A DNA stretch of 64,000 nt from Amorphophallus konjac. Its lineage: Eukaryota > Streptophyta > Magnoliopsida > Alismatales > Araceae. This document shows, in pieces, positions 11,923-23,904 of the stretch. Location of the stretch: positions 150,540,732 to 150,604,731 of the forward strand of contig CM040117.1 in the NCBI GenBank assembly GCA_022559845.1, given 5' to 3'. The notes under the pieces were generated by a model, which made no database searches, was not told where the DNA came from, and saw nothing but the letters and a program-made list of their open reading frames with translations. A program made the translations under genes and the position numbers. How positions within the stretch are numbered: position 1 is the stretch's first letter; each line of letters opens with the position of its first letter.

Positions 11923-14900
11923 TGTAATGCCTTAAATCCTTAGTAGGTCTTGTTGGATCTTTATTGGATCTTTCGGATCTATTTCGGTGAGTTTCGGGTC
12001 GCTTTTGTGGCTTCCGAGTTGAGTTTTACGATCCGTGTGGGTTTTTCTCTCGTACTAGTTATGGAACCCTACGGTGAGTTTATTTGTCAGTTCATCGACT
12101 CGAGTATGCTGCAGCGACGATGTACCCTCCAAGCCGGTCGTTTTGACTATTTTTGCGTATTTTTCTGAGATAGGGGGCCAAATATCAGATTTTCAGAAAT
12201 TACGAAAATTCTTAATTTCTTTTCCCTTTTTCTTTCCTTCCTCTCTCCTCCCTTCTCATTTCGCCGCCGCCTTCTCTCTCTCCCATTTTCTCTCCTCTCG
12301 AGCTTCCTTGGCTCGGCTACAGACGGAGGACCTAGGGGAGCGTGCTGGGGATGCTGTGGAGCTGGTCGAGTGCGCGACGGGGTGAGGATGGAGTGGTTTT
12401 GGCGCGATCCCGAACGGTGGATTCAAAGTCGGCGTTTGAGCTCGTGGCACAGTTTTCGGTGTGGTTTAGTCCTACGGGGCACGATTTCTTTGGTGGAGGT
12501 AGGGAGATGGATCGCCTACCTGTTCTGCACGTTTTCCCTGCTTCTGTGCATAGTTTGGTGCTCGACCGGGAGAGATCGGGCCGATTTAGTGAAAATCATC
12601 ATTTTCGGAGTTTTCAGGGTTCGCCGGAAAACGGCAACCATTTTTAGTCTAATTACCGTCAAAATGACCGCTGGGATGTCTGGATCCCATTCATGTTAGT
12701 TTCGTGTCGATCGGTCGTCATTCGAGGCCGGTAGGAGTCCGGGAACCTCGGTGACTCGTTTAGGGTCGATTTGTCCAAATCGCCCCGATCTTGCGTTTTA
12801 GTGCGTGCATGTGGGCTTTTTAGCCTCCCGAAGTTATTTTTCATCGTTTAGCTTTGTTTCCCCTGTGCTTCGACATGAATGGGGCGTGGAACGGGCCAAT
12901 TCGGTGTTTCCACCTTTTTCCCGCCGTGACCGGTGTAGCGGTCGTTGCAGAGATCGTCACAATCCCTGACGGCCCTACGATAGACCGCCACAGCAGTTTA
13001 ACGTTTTAAACTTTTCGTGGCTGTGGGAGTGTGACGGTCCAGTATTGGTGCGTCACAACCCTCTGACGCATCCAGGTAGGTGCGTCATGGCCATTTCGTC
13101 TTCTTGAGATTTGGGTCAGTCGGTTCCTCTAACGGCCCTTCCATGGTGCGTCAGAGCCTTGTAACGCGCCTGTATTAAGCCATTATGTTCTATTTGACCG
13201 GATTTGACCATTTAAGTCGGTTCGTGTAGCGGTCTTACCCTCATGCGTCACAGTGCTGTAACGCGTCCATCTTGGACCGTTACATGATGTTCATCTGAGT
13301 TTTTAGGCTTGAGCATGTTGGCCCTGACGGCCCTAGATGGGTGCGTCAGAGCTGTGTAACGTGCCTAGGTTAGGCCGTTACATGTCTTGTGCATTTTAGG
13401 TGTTAGATAGAGCGGTGTCTGTGACAGCTCATTCTTCGACCGTCACGTTGCTGTAGCGCGTCTTCATTAGACCGCCATAGTCTTGTTTTCTCTAGAGTGT
13501 AACGGCCTAGCGTTAGACCGCCACATTCGTGTAACGGTCTAAGGGTGGTGCGTTACAGTCCTAGAGCTCCGATTTCCGTCGTTTTGGTTTCTGATTGTCT
13601 TGGCTTAACCTTGTGGCCTGCCCATTTTCCCGCGGATGTCTCCTGACATCCTATGAGGGCTAAGACTACGTTATAAGGTAGGCAGGAGTTTTCTTGCTTG
13701 AGGTAGGATTCTCTTTCCTGCTATAGAGTGTCTTTGTCTGGTTCCGGTCAACCCGGGGTGACCTAGTGGTTGACGGGTGACCTTGTGTGGGTGCCTCGGC
13801 GGTTCTGTCCAGTCCGAGACACTGGTTCTGGATGCCTCGAGGTACCGTTTTACCTTGATTTGCATGTCTAGGCGTGTCTGAGGGTCCTCGGTGTTCCCTC
13901 AGGTCTCCGTGAGTCATTTTCTGCGGAGCGTTGTTTTCTCTGGCTTAAGATTAGACCGATTGGTGGCTTGTTCCGCTGTCAGTGATGATCTTGCCTTTGA
14001 GTCGTCCGACTCAAGGATCGTTACGTTGTAGGTCTAGTTGCCTAGTCCTGAGTCTGTTGGCAGTGGTCATACTGCCAGTGGTGCCTAGTAGTACGTGTGA
14101 CAACGCGTTCTAGCTTGTCTGTACTCTAGCACTTGTGTTTCTGAGTCTGGTGTCTCGTGAACCTCCACTAGTCATAGCCTGTCGGCATGCGATCCAGTGT
14201 GTTGACCCACCTCGGAGTGGTGGAAAGGGCAGTTCCCGAGATACGGTTTGTAAGCTAGTTTCGTGGGCTCCCGGCCAACGGTGGCGTCCTACCGAGGGAG
14301 AAAACTAGCTAGAGGGCTTGGCTTAGGCAAGAGCCAGTGTGTGCACACGTGGTCAGGGGCTGAGGACTTACGTCGATGGGCGTAGCCCTGACTAGTCACT
14401 TGTTATTGTAGTTCCTATTTGGTTCAACGCGTGTCTGCAACTCTGCCGTGACTTCAGCGGTACCGTAGGTGAGACACTCGTGGCGCAGTGTAAGATGTCA
14501 GTGGACGCATCTGTCCGTTCTTCTTGTGAGAAGGTGCTTCCGTCACGTGACACGTGACTCTTACGTTTCTTGTGCGTCGTGACCTTTCCGGGTTAGCCCT
14601 CTCGTGGCCCTACCCGAGGCCAGTGTTGTGTCGTGTGCACGACGTTCTTGTCGTGTGTATCGTCGAGTCTGTATGTCGTCTGTGTGGGTCTTTTTTTGAC
14701 CTTTTGCCTGTCCTTGCAGGTCTTCGTCTTAGGCCTGGTGTCGTGTCGACAGATCGGTAACTCCTGACTTTGTCAGATCAGAGTCGCCCTTCTGTCGCTG
14801 CTTGGAGTAGTTTGGGGTGCCGAGGTTAGTTCGGCAGTCGCTTGTCTGGTACGGGTTCTCCCCCTTTCCTACTTGTTCCCTACTCCTACTCCCCGTCTGT

Positions 14901-15486
14901 TCTTTACTGCTTCTAGGGTAGTTTTACAGCTTTGTAGTGTAGTTTTCCCGCTTTACTACACCTGCTGTTCTTCTTGTCATTTTTGTTGTTTCGTGTTACT
15001 GCGTGTTTTTCAGTGGGGATCCGCGTGACCCCTATTGAGCCAGTGACACGAGACTTACCCCTGCTTTTCAGGTGGGCTATCGTTCGTTCTGCTTTCGTGG
15101 TTCTTGGTGCGCATGCTCGTAGCGTGTCGTTGTGGCCAGCTGGTACCTGCGTCGGGCTTCCCCCGACTTCTCGATACGTCTTTCTTTTCTGTCGACTGTA
15201 CTTGCTAGACTTGTTGTCGTTAGCTTTGGGCTTGACTCTAGTATATAATTGTTAAATTGAAACTATTAATTAAAAAGTAATTTTATTTCTGCTACTTTAG
15301 CAAACCGATCTAATGAAATTTAATTGCTTACTGTTATATCTCTGTGGCTTCAATGTACTCTACACATACCTTTTTATCCCTTCGGAGCTTTACTGCTCTT
15401 GGGAGGCCTCGCAGGTTCTAAGTGGTATCAGGTGTATCCGGTAATCCTATCGGGTATATCTGGTATCCGGGATCCGGGTCGTCACA
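11923..15486 (+). mobile_element. Solo LTR 1 (TGTAATGCC...CGTCACA family)
   Basis: This 3564-bp LTR begins TGTAATGCC and ends GGGTCGTCACA. Flanks are ATGTT (11918-11922) and GTGTT (15487-15491), a duplication with one mismatch. No internal region is attached, so it is a solo LTR formed by LTR-LTR recombination, sitting just behind the primer site of B. Its start and pyrimidine/GCCGCC leader block (12225-12300) match LTR F at 62885. An array of TGACGG...GCGTCA-type inverted pairs covers 12930-13560. The conserved string CCCCTGC(T/A)TTTCAGGTG near 15058 is shared with solo LTR 2. Open frames inside are not credible genes. The large LTR size suggests a gypsy (perhaps Tekay/Del-like) parent, but this is a guess. 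Confidence 0.85.
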
Positions 15487-15491
15487 GTGTT

Positions 15492-16746
15492 AGTGGTGTG
15501 CTGACCCGTTTTTGTGCTTGTTTAGGGTTTCTGTTTGAGTGGTTGCAGGTTGTTATTAGCTCTGCCTTCGTTTCTATCCTCTGAAGATTACGCGGTTATT
15601 TCGGAGCCACCCACCAGTCTAAGCAGCAGTTTGTTAGCCGTTCTGTGCTCATCCTAGTGTTCCATTCGTGCCAGCCCGTTATATCCAGCGCTTCTATACA
15701 AACCATCCACTTCCTCCCGCAGTCTGATACGGACCGTTCATCATCGCTGGCTCAGGTACGTTGCTGTGCTTATATTTGTGATTTTTGTTGATATTCTGCG
15801 GTTGTTTCGGGTCCGTTCCAGACTCTGCGCGGTCTATCGAAAGACCGCCCATTCAGGTATGCTTCTGAGCCTCATTCTTTGGTCATCTCAGCATTTTGTG
15901 GTTTTTCTCTGGTTTTGGCGTTACTCCCTGCTTTCGCACGGTCCATCCCAGACCGTGTATACTCCTTGAACGGTCCATTCCAGACCATCCTCCACCCCTG
16001 AGCGATCTGTTACAGATCGTCCTTATCGTGCTACAGTGCACCCGAGCCTCATTTTGATTTCTATGTTATATCTTGTTCATCATATTTGGTGCTAATTTTT
16101 GTCCCCCTTGATTGCTCCTTGTCGCTACATCATTGTGAGTTCTATTCATCATACTTGTTTGCCATTGCTTGCTAGACCTAGGCTAGAACTTTGCATGCAC
16201 TCCGGTGTGCATAGGGGCATACATACTCTTCACAGTAGTTGCATTCCTACCGAGGTGGGGTTTCCTCTCATCTCCATATTCCTTGGAGCCAACTAGGTGA
16301 CCTTGCTGAGGGCCTCCGTAAGTCTCTGTGAGCCGTGATTTCCACAAGGACGCCGGGCAGGTTGTACCGTACCCACCCCCAGTCTAGGGTTTGCATCAGA
16401 GAGAGAGAGAGAGAGAGAGAGAGTCCCCTAGAGTCAACCAGTTGCCCATCTCCTACCCCTGTTAGGCACCTTTGTGGTTGAGTGAACTCACATCTTAATT
16501 AATTCACTAAGGTTCTAAAAGGAAAAATTCATAAAATCTGGCACGCATCATCCATAATTTGGGTGTTCACTTGGTTGTCTCTCTCCTTATCTCTTCTCTC
16601 TCTTCTGTGCATCGCTTGGTTGTTATTTAGATTTTGGTTAGGATTGTTTGCCTCTTCTTCCTAGGTGCTCTAGTGTATGTGGAGTTGCCTCACACCCTCA
16701 GGATCATCTCCTAGGGGCAGCTCGCATTTCTATTCATATCTTAATC
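15492..16746 (+). other. Leader of element B between LTR and gag
   Basis: No supported gene. It contains four neighbouring palindromic pairs (GCGGTCTATCGAAAGACCGC near 15828, then CGGTCCATCCCAGACCG, CGGTCCATTCCAGACC and CGATCTGTTACAGATCG, to about 16020). A (GA)n microsatellite lies at 16398-16423. Long untranslated leaders are usual in Tat/Ogre elements. Confidence 0.6.
16398..16423. repeat. (GA)n microsatellite
   Basis: About 13 uninterrupted AG units in the leader of B. Confidence 0.9.
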
Positions 16747-18902
16747 CCATGTTCGACTCATCACCCACCATGTCATCCTACAACTTCTCCCTATCCCATG
16801 AAGATTCTCTCCCTCAGGGACTTCTCGAGGACCCGCCTAGGGTCGCCCATGTGCAGGGGGGAGAGGGGACTGCCCCTCCTCTCCCGACCATTGTCATCAA
16901 GGGCTCTTAGCCCTCCCTTTCTGGTTCCTCTTCACATAATTCGGCCAATCATATTCTTAACATGATGGCCCAGCTTGATCCGACCCAGCTTCACCTTATT
17001 CGACAAGCTCTGCAGGGGGCGGATGCTCCATCTTCAGTTCCTTATCATGGCGTGACTACTGCCGCCACTGCATTTTTGATTGTCGGATTAGGGGCCACCT
17101 CTTCGGCCCCCATTGATCTCACTCTGATCCACCCTCAGGTTCTCCGGTTCCCCACTGCGGAAGTGGGCCAGGCTTCCACCTCGGCCCATCAGCCACTTGA
17201 TAAGGGGAAGACCCAGATCCCCTCCAGTTCTTACGTTGATCCTTGCACCACCATCTCTCCAAAAGCGCAGGCCCTCGTGGCCCCGTCCAATTTCGTTCGT
17301 CTGCAACCAGGGGCCGCCCAGTTGGCTCATGCGGATATGGGCCCTTCCCTGGCCCATTATACATCTTATGGGCCACCCCCTCAGTCAGTTTATCCTTCAG
17401 CTCCCTACTCTGGATCTGCCTTTCCTGCCGTATCTCCACCTTCCCACGAACGGGAACTTCTTGACAAATGGGCTGCCATGCAGCATCAGATTGACCTCCT
17501 CCATAAGCGGGTCGGCCCGCAGTCTCTAGCTTATGTCCCCATTCCTAACTTTAAGGACATTCGCTTCCCTCCCCAGTCTGAGCTCCCCGTGTACCGAAAT
17601 ATGACGGGAATGGCAACCCGTTTATTCATGTCTGGGAATTCCTCTATGAATCGGCGCAGTTCCAACACGACGACCGCTTGATGGCATTTTTGTTTCGCCG
17701 ATCCTTGGACGGGGTCGCCCTTGAATGGTTCTACACCTTGCCGCTGGAGGAGGTAGAGAGTTTTAAGACCGTGAAGGATAAGTTTATCCAGAGATTCCAG
17801 GATCGGGTTGGTCCCGAGTATTCTTTCACCGGCCTAGTTGCAGAGAAGATGAAACCAGATGAGGACTTTGCCCCGTATGCAGACCGATGGAGGCAGATGG
17901 CCTCACGTGTGCCCAGGCAGATCCCGGAAGAAGAAAAGGTCAAGTTGTTAATTTCTAATGCCACTTCGACGTTCTGGAACATATTAGCAATGAATGACAT
18001 CTCAAACATGCACCAGTTGTACAGTCGGGCCCGGTTTATCCAGACCCAATTCAAGGACTCCCCCATTCATTCATTGTTCGAGGCCCAGAAATCCAAAACC
18101 ACTAGAAAATCCCAAGGCCCAGTTACTGAGGGAGTACAAACTAATGAGCAGGTCCAGGCTGTTCAATTCCCTAACCAACCCGCTTCACCCCATTTCCAGC
18201 AACCCCCACGCAACCCCCAGTTCCCCGCTCCACAAACTCGCCAACCCACTTTCCAAGCACCCCAGCACCCGCAACAACCACCTCCACCACCACAGCCTCA
18301 ACAGTCACCCCAATACCATAATGTTCCTCCTCCTACTGGTTATGGGCCTGCTCGGTCGGGACCCAAGAGGGTCAACTATCCGCCACTTCCAGAAACCCTC
18401 CCTGGCATCTTCTCAGCTCTAATGTACACTGGTGACATTCAATTGCCTCTAGAGCGTCAGAATTGGAATCCGACAGCCGACCAGTCAAGGTATTGCATAT
18501 ACCATCGGCAGCCCAGGTACACCATAGAGAGATGCTACCAGTTCAGAGATTTGGTGTTTGATCTGCATGAGGGCCAGAGGATTGATTGGGCCCAGATGCA
18601 CAAATTGATTGAAGACATAAAGAAAGAAGAAGACAAGCCAATCCAGAACATCCGCCAGAACACCAAGACCTCGGGATTCATCAGAATCCCATGCCAGAAC
18701 ATCCGCCCGCTCCTCAGCAGCAACAGCAACAACAGCCGCCGGCACCGGCTCAAGTGAATGTAGTTCACCACCCAGCCCCTAACGTTGGGTGGTCTTTTGA
18801 TGATGAGACCCCGCCTTACCTCTTGGCCTTCCACCACACAAACTTCCCCGCACCTTCTGTTCCTTCCATTCTCCGGCCCACCACCATGGCCACCGCTCCA
18901 CC
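16747..18902 (+). pseudogene. gag of element B, 5' part (disrupted)
   Basis: The likely start is the ATG at 16747. It is followed by a Pro/Ser-rich N-terminus with an in-frame TAG at 16908. The retrotransposon gag (capsid-like) domain follows, with KYDGNGNP-, LDGVALEWFYTLP-, FIQRF- and MKPDEDFAPYADRWR-type motifs. A one-base loss near 17596 splits the domain between two frames. A second frame change near 18680 precedes a Pro/Gln-rich linker with a run of seven Gln. The reading is cut at 18902 by TR-GAG1 and resumes at 28582 in a compatible frame once the insertion and its duplication are removed. A zinc knuckle is not evident: CIYHRQPRYTIERC near 18493 is only a degenerate CxxH..C candidate. 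gag packages element RNA in cytoplasmic particles; this copy is inactive. Confidence 0.85.
18898..18902. repeat. Left target-site duplication of TR-GAG1 (CCACC)
   Basis: CCACC precedes the LTR and recurs at 28577-28581 directly after the 3' LTR. Confidence 0.9.
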
Positions 18903-21373
18903 TGTTGTGCCTCTTAGGCACAAGCATGTGCTATGTCACCTTGATGATAGCAATGCTATTTAGTTTTGATGATAGCAAGATAGTGAGTGCATTTGAGTGC
19001 TTTATGAGATTGTGTTTTGATGATAGCAACATAACTTGTTTTGTGGAGAATGCATGTGTATGACTGATATAGTGCTTGATTTCTGATCTGTGCGTTGCTT
19101 TTCTATCTGCATGTAGTTTGATGACTAGCAAGTCTATACACTGCAGGGTAAAGCATTTCATTAGTCTATACACTCTTCATGCATGTGCATAGTCTATACA
19201 TTGTGCATTTCGTTGACAAGTTTGCATACTCATGAAGTCTGCACATTGGACTCTTGATCAAGTCTACACATTCATTGTTAAGACAAAGTCTATACAGCGT
19301 CAGTTCATGCATTGTCTCAGGCTAAGTGTGTACAGCGTCTTAGGCGAAGTCTGTACATCGCCTTCAATCTTCAAGTCTACACATTGGTCTTTACTTGAAG
19401 TATATACACTGTTTCACTGTTCATCGCCTTTGGGCATCAAAGTCTATACAATGGCTTTGGGTCTCCAAGTCTATACAGCGTGAAGTCTCACCTCGTGTTG
19501 CCTTCATTGCCACTTGAGTCACACTTCGTGTTGTTTCCCCTCACTAACACAAAAAGATTTCGTGTCGTCTGAGCTTACGACACTTCGTGTTGATTTCCAT
19601 GCTTGACAGAAAAACTTGTACGAGGTTATACTTCGTGTCGTTTCTGTTTTTATGTCTTTCGTGATTGTTTTAGTGTTTACGTCTTCGTGTTGGTTTCTGT
19701 TCTCGTCTTCGTGTCTTTCTCGCCTTGACCACACTTAGTGTCAACTTCTGTTTTCACTTCGTGTTGTTTTACTTCGTGTTGGTCTTTCGTTTTAGACTTC
19801 GTGTCTTTCTCGCTTTGACCACACTCCGTGTCGTTTCTCCTCTCATGACTTCGTGTCGGTTTCTGTTGTCTCTGTGTTTGTATCATCAAGTTGTCTTCGT
19901 GTCGTTTTTGTTCCATTGCGTGTAGGACATCGCAGCACTCCGTGTTGCTTTCTGTGCACTTCGTGTCGTTTCACCTCGTGTCGTGCCACTTCGTGTCGTT
20001 CTCTGTGTAGTATGTGTTTCTGTCACTACTGCACTTCGTGTCGTTCCTGTCTCACTTCGTGTTGTTCGTATGTTGAAACCACACTTCGTGTTGGTTTCTG
20101 TTTTTGTCTTCGTATGTATCTCGTGTCATTATTCTTTTTACCTCGTGTTGTTTCACACTTCGTATCAGTTACTGTCGTTTCTGTGTGAACCTCGTGTCGC
20201 TTCTCTCTGTCCTCTAGTTGCATCTCGTGTCATCGTTTATGTCTTGTTGTTGTTGCAACCACTTCGTGTCGTTCTCCTTGTTGCCACTTCGTGTCGTTCT
20301 TTCTGTCTTGTCTTCGTGTTGTTTTGTTCTAACCTCGTCAAGGTTTCTTCTAAAAAATGCTGTCTTCTGATAAGTCTATACAATGTTGTTCTTTAAACTG
20401 ATGACTTATCCGATACTCTATTTTACAGTGCTTTGATCGTGAAGCTTAAGGAGGGCACGTGATCCAAGGCTGGAGGACTGACAGAAAGCTGACACGTGGC
20501 CAAAAGTTCTGGGCGGGAAATGTGGAAGCCACACGCGTCCAGTGCTGCCCTAAGCTACTGCTGTTGCTATAAATATGAGCCTTCTTCCACAGAAGAAGTT
20601 TGATCGAGTTGGCGAGAAGAAAAGTCCATATAGAGAGCCACGATCCAGAGAAGAAGAAAAGAGAAAGAAGAAGAGCAGAAGGAGCAAAGAGTGAGAGATT
20701 AGCGAAAGAAGAAGAGAAGTGCAGCAGAGAAGAAAGAGAAAGAGAGAGAGTGAAGAAAGAGAGTGAGATCGAGGGAGATCTGTTAACTGGACCATGGATC
20801 AAATTCAGGCCAGTCAGCTCTTTAAGAGCCACATTGTGCTTTACGTTTACAGCTTTCCGATGCTGTTATCTTGTCTTTTGTTTTCTATTTTACATTTCCT
20901 TTCAAGCTGTTAGTCAGCGGATTGCAGAGGTGCTGCCTCTGGACGGCTAAGCTGTATTGCCCAGCGGTTTGCAGTGGAGGATTCCACTGGACAGCAAGTT
21001 GTGTTGCTCAGCGGAGCGAGGAGGATTCCTCGGACGGCAAGCTGTGAGGCCCAGCGGTTCAAGCTGTGAGTCAGCAGTAAGCCACACTCGGGTTGAGTGT
21101 GGGGTGGATGTAGGTCTGAAGGACCGAACCACCTAAAAACCTTTGTCTACTGTGTGATTGTTTCGTGGTCTGCCTAGCTTCTATATTTCTATCTTCGCAC
21201 AGTAGATGTATGCTTAGGACGGTTCTTCATCTTATCTGGGTGGCATTCGCATTGTGCCCACTATCTGCTTAGTAGAAGTTTTCATTCCGCATTTGATTCT
21301 ACTACAGTAATTTTTAACGGGTGATTGATCTATTCACCCCCCCCCCTCTAGATCACCCTTTAGCGTCCCAACA
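18903..21373 (+). repeat. 5' LTR of TR-GAG1
   Basis: It starts TGTTGTGCCTC and ends GCGTCCCAACA. Near the start are three copies of TTGATGATAGCAA. The U3 region contains two degenerate arrays: AAGTCTATACA-type motifs (about 19128-19490) and CTTCGTGTCGTTT-type motifs (about 19500-20330). The TATA box is at 20568, a purine-rich leader at 20630-20770, and a C-run near 21330. It holds about 48 bp absent from the 3' copy, between direct repeats of the second array (about 20035-20085). Open frames along the arrays are by-products. Confidence 0.93.
20568..20575 (+). promoter_or_regulatory. TATA box in TR-GAG1 5' LTR
   Basis: TATAAATA followed by TGAGCC. An identical box is in the 3' LTR at 27747-27754. 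Confidence 0.7.
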
Positions 21374-21375
21374 AT

Positions 21376-21389
21376 TGGTATCAGAGCCT
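21376..21389 (+). promoter_or_regulatory. Primer binding site of TR-GAG1
   Basis: TGGTATCAGAGCC starts two bases after the LTR and is the standard plant initiator-methionine tRNA complement. Confidence 0.93.
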
Positions 21390-21429
21390 AACTCTTTGTG
21401 CAGGACTAACATCCTAAAGAGGATCGGCC

Positions 21430-23904
21430 ATGGATGCTAGAGGGCTAACAGCAGAGGGTCAGTCCACTACGAAGCCACCATTCTTCGATGGTTCCAACTA
21501 CCCATATTGGAAGAACCGGATGCAGGTCTTCCTCAGAGCCAAAGACTACGAGATCTGGAAGATCATAAGCAAAGGTCCCTATGAGCTACATGAGAATGAG
21601 GAATTGTGGACCAGAGAAGAAATCAGGAAATCTACTCTGAATTGGAGCGCCATCAACGCCATTCAGTGTGCACTCCATCCCACTGAATTTGATAGAGTGT
21701 CATCCTGCAAGACAACGAAGGAGATGTGGGATACTCTTGAGGTCATTTATGAGGGAACGTCTCAAGTGAGAGAGACACGGGCTAATATGCTAGTGACAAA
21801 GTATGAAACATTTCGGATGAAGCCCGGTGAGACAGTGACCGAAATGTATGCTCGTCTGACCATTATAACAAACGGTCTAAGAAATCTTGGAAAAGGCTAT
21901 ACCGATCATGATGTTGTTAGGAAGATTCTTCGATCACTGACTCCGATGTGGCATACCAAAGCAACTGTGATTGAGGAGTCAAAAGATCTACAAACGATGA
22001 AACCCAATGAGCTGATAGGCTCTTTGATGGCGTACGAGATGAATCTTCTACAAGTTGAAGAGCTCGAATACAAGAAGCCTATTGCTCTGAAGGCCAAGCA
22101 TAGCTGTTCAAAACAGTCCAGATGCAATGGATCATCCAGTGATCGGAGCCAATCTGGATCAGACTTTGAAAAGGATGAACTAGCTATGATTACAAGAGAG
22201 TTCAGAAGATTTCTTAGAACTGAAGGGAAAAATGTCTACAGAAAATACCACAGCAGGAAGCAAAACAGGTATAAATTTAACCCTGCTGAAAAATCTGATG
22301 ATAATGCTTGTTATCATTGCAGGAAGACTGGACATATGAAGATTGATTGTCCAGAGTTACAGAAAATCAAAGGAAGACCATGGAAGAAAGCGCCAAAGGG
22401 AAAGGCCATGGTCAGTACATGGAGTGATGAGGAAGAAGGCACGCTGAGCACTTCCTCAGATAGTGAGAAATCAGAAAAGGACATCTGCTTGATGGCCAGG
22501 AATGGAAGAGAAGAAGAAGATGAGTCTGATCAGGTATCATCCCCTTTCGAACATTATACTATTTCTGATTGGGAAGATGCTTATGGAGATCTGTTAGATA
22601 AAGCAAATGATATTAAGAAGGAAAACAGACACTTGAAGAAGAAAATGAATTCTCTGGTTAATGATAAAACACTTACTAATAAAGTTGCATGTTTACAATC
22701 AGAGAATGAAAAATTGAAAAATGCATGTTCTGAGTTTGGTGAATTAAAACATGTTGTGATTGATTATAGGAAAGAAAATGAGTTGCTGAAAAATGTCATT
22801 GATGAGCTGAAATTGTCAATTCAGAAATTTGAAAATCAAGTAAAGATTTCAACTGAGAAATATGAAGCTGTTTTGTCAGTGAATGATGAAATGAAGAAAA
22901 CTGTTGAAAATTTAGAAAATGAAAATTCTGACAAACAGAAAATCATTGAAAGCATGACCCAAGGAACAGAAAATCTTAATGCCTTGCTAGGGTCAAAAGT
23001 CAATTTCAGAAAAGAGGGTCTCGGTTTTAATCCCTCAGCTAAAAAGAGCTTTGAATTGAAAACCATTTCATGTGTGGGAGAAAAGAATAGAGGACCACTC
23101 ATAAAAATGGTCAATGAAAAATTTGTCTTCAATAATGTTAAATCAAAAGTGTCCAGTGCTAAGGACAAGGGAAAGCAGAAAGTTGTAGAGCCTAGAGCTG
23201 CATGCTCGTCTTCCAAGGATAAGTCCGAGGCTAGGGGTCAGCCAGCTAGCACAACAAAACCCCAGCTCAAGGCTGCTAAGTCTCCATTACCATCAACTGC
23301 TCAGAAAAAGACCCAATATAAGTCAGCTCAGAAACCTAGAGGGTCAAAGGTGGCAGGGAGACCAGGTGCAGCTAGGAACCAATTTGCTCATCCCTATTTC
23401 CCTAGAGCCCAAGTCTATCATAACACTCATCCTCAATCACTTAATAGGTTTGGGTGGAACCCTGCATATATGAGGTCTGGGTATCAGAATTTCCCCACTT
23501 GGTATCAGCCATATAGACCTCAGCCAGCTAGGAGATGGGACAGTCAGTTTAGGACATGGAGTCCTAGTCATCAAGGGTTCTATGGTCAGCCTAGGACCAA
23601 TTTGGAACACAATTTCCCGTACACTCTTTGGCCAAGGCACTGGCAGAAAAACAAAAAAGTTTTTAATAAAATGAATGCCAGGACTACACAACAACCATCA
23701 AAGCATCAGAAAAAGAAAACTAAACCTGTTGGTGCTGAGAAAAAGAAATATAACAAAAATAACTCTCAAGCTGTAAAATCCACCAAACCTTCCACTTTCA
23801 CACAAATGTGGATCCCTAAACAGCTTTTGTCATGTTTTCACTCTCAGCTGTCTATTTCTGTCTTGGGCCCCAAACTGTCTTGGGTTCCAAAACCTGCTCC
23901 CTAA
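21430..23904 (+). CDS. gag: Copia-type Gag polyprotein, intact (824 aa)
   Basis: Structural protein of the element, expected to form RNA-packaging particles. Residues about 17-45 resemble the DUF4219 start (FFDGSNYPYWKNRMQVFL), followed by a UBN2-type gag region to about 210. One zinc knuckle, CYHCRKTGHMKIDC, has its metal ligands at C294, C297, H302 and C307. A long Lys/Glu-rich coiled coil spans roughly 395-540, then comes a basic Pro/Ser/Gln-rich tail. The C-terminus (GPKLSWVPK) is the motif that in complete copia elements leads into protease, yet the frame stops there and no protease follows. The start is the first ATG after the primer site (21430). No stops or frameshifts, unlike all its neighbours, so it is probably young and possibly still made. 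Confidence 0.93.
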   Translation: MDARGLTAEGQSTTKPPFFDGSNYPYWKNRMQVFLRAKDYEIWKIISKGPYELHENEELWTREEIRKSTLNWSAINAIQCALHPTEFDRVSSCKTTKEMWDTLEVIYEGTSQVRETRANMLVTKYETFRMKPGETVTEMYARLTIITNGLRNLGKGYTDHDVVRKILRSLTPMWHTKATVIEESKDLQTMKPNELIGSLMAYEMNLLQVEELEYKKPIALKAKHSCSKQSRCNGSSSDRSQSGSDFEKDELAMITREFRRFLRTEGKNVYRKYHSRKQNRYKFNPAEKSDDNACYHCRKTGHMKIDCPELQKIKGRPWKKAPKGKAMVSTWSDEEEGTLSTSSDSEKSEKDICLMARNGREEEDESDQVSSPFEHYTISDWEDAYGDLLDKANDIKKENRHLKKKMNSLVNDKTLTNKVACLQSENEKLKNACSEFGELKHVVIDYRKENELLKNVIDELKLSIQKFENQVKISTEKYEAVLSVNDEMKKTVENLENENSDKQKIIESMTQGTENLNALLGSKVNFRKEGLGFNPSAKKSFELKTISCVGEKNRGPLIKMVNEKFVFNNVKSKVSSAKDKGKQKVVEPRAACSSSKDKSEARGQPASTTKPQLKAAKSPLPSTAQKKTQYKSAQKPRGSKVAGRPGAARNQFAHPYFPRAQVYHNTHPQSLNRFGWNPAYMRSGYQNFPTWYQPYRPQPARRWDSQFRTWSPSHQGFYGQPRTNLEHNFPYTLWPRHWQKNKKVFNKMNARTTQQPSKHQKKKTKPVGAEKKKYNKNNSQAVKSTKPSTFTQMWIPKQLLSCFHSQLSISVLGPKLSWVPKPAP

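Noticed and set aside
14554..15969. Several hydrophobic small frames in solo LTR 1 and the B leader, possible membrane proteins
   Set aside because: T-rich composition yields Leu/Phe/Val codons; not conserved in LTR F or solo LTR 2.
17088..17439. Antisense frames over gag of B
   Set aside because: Shadow of the gag reading frame with no domain and no splice or start context, unlike the two real antisense genes.
19500..20400. Long overlapping open frames rich in Ser/Cys/Val/Arg along the CTTCGTGTCG array
   Set aside because: They are open on several frames and both strands because the array lacks stop triplets; they are repeated in both LTRs and carry no domain.
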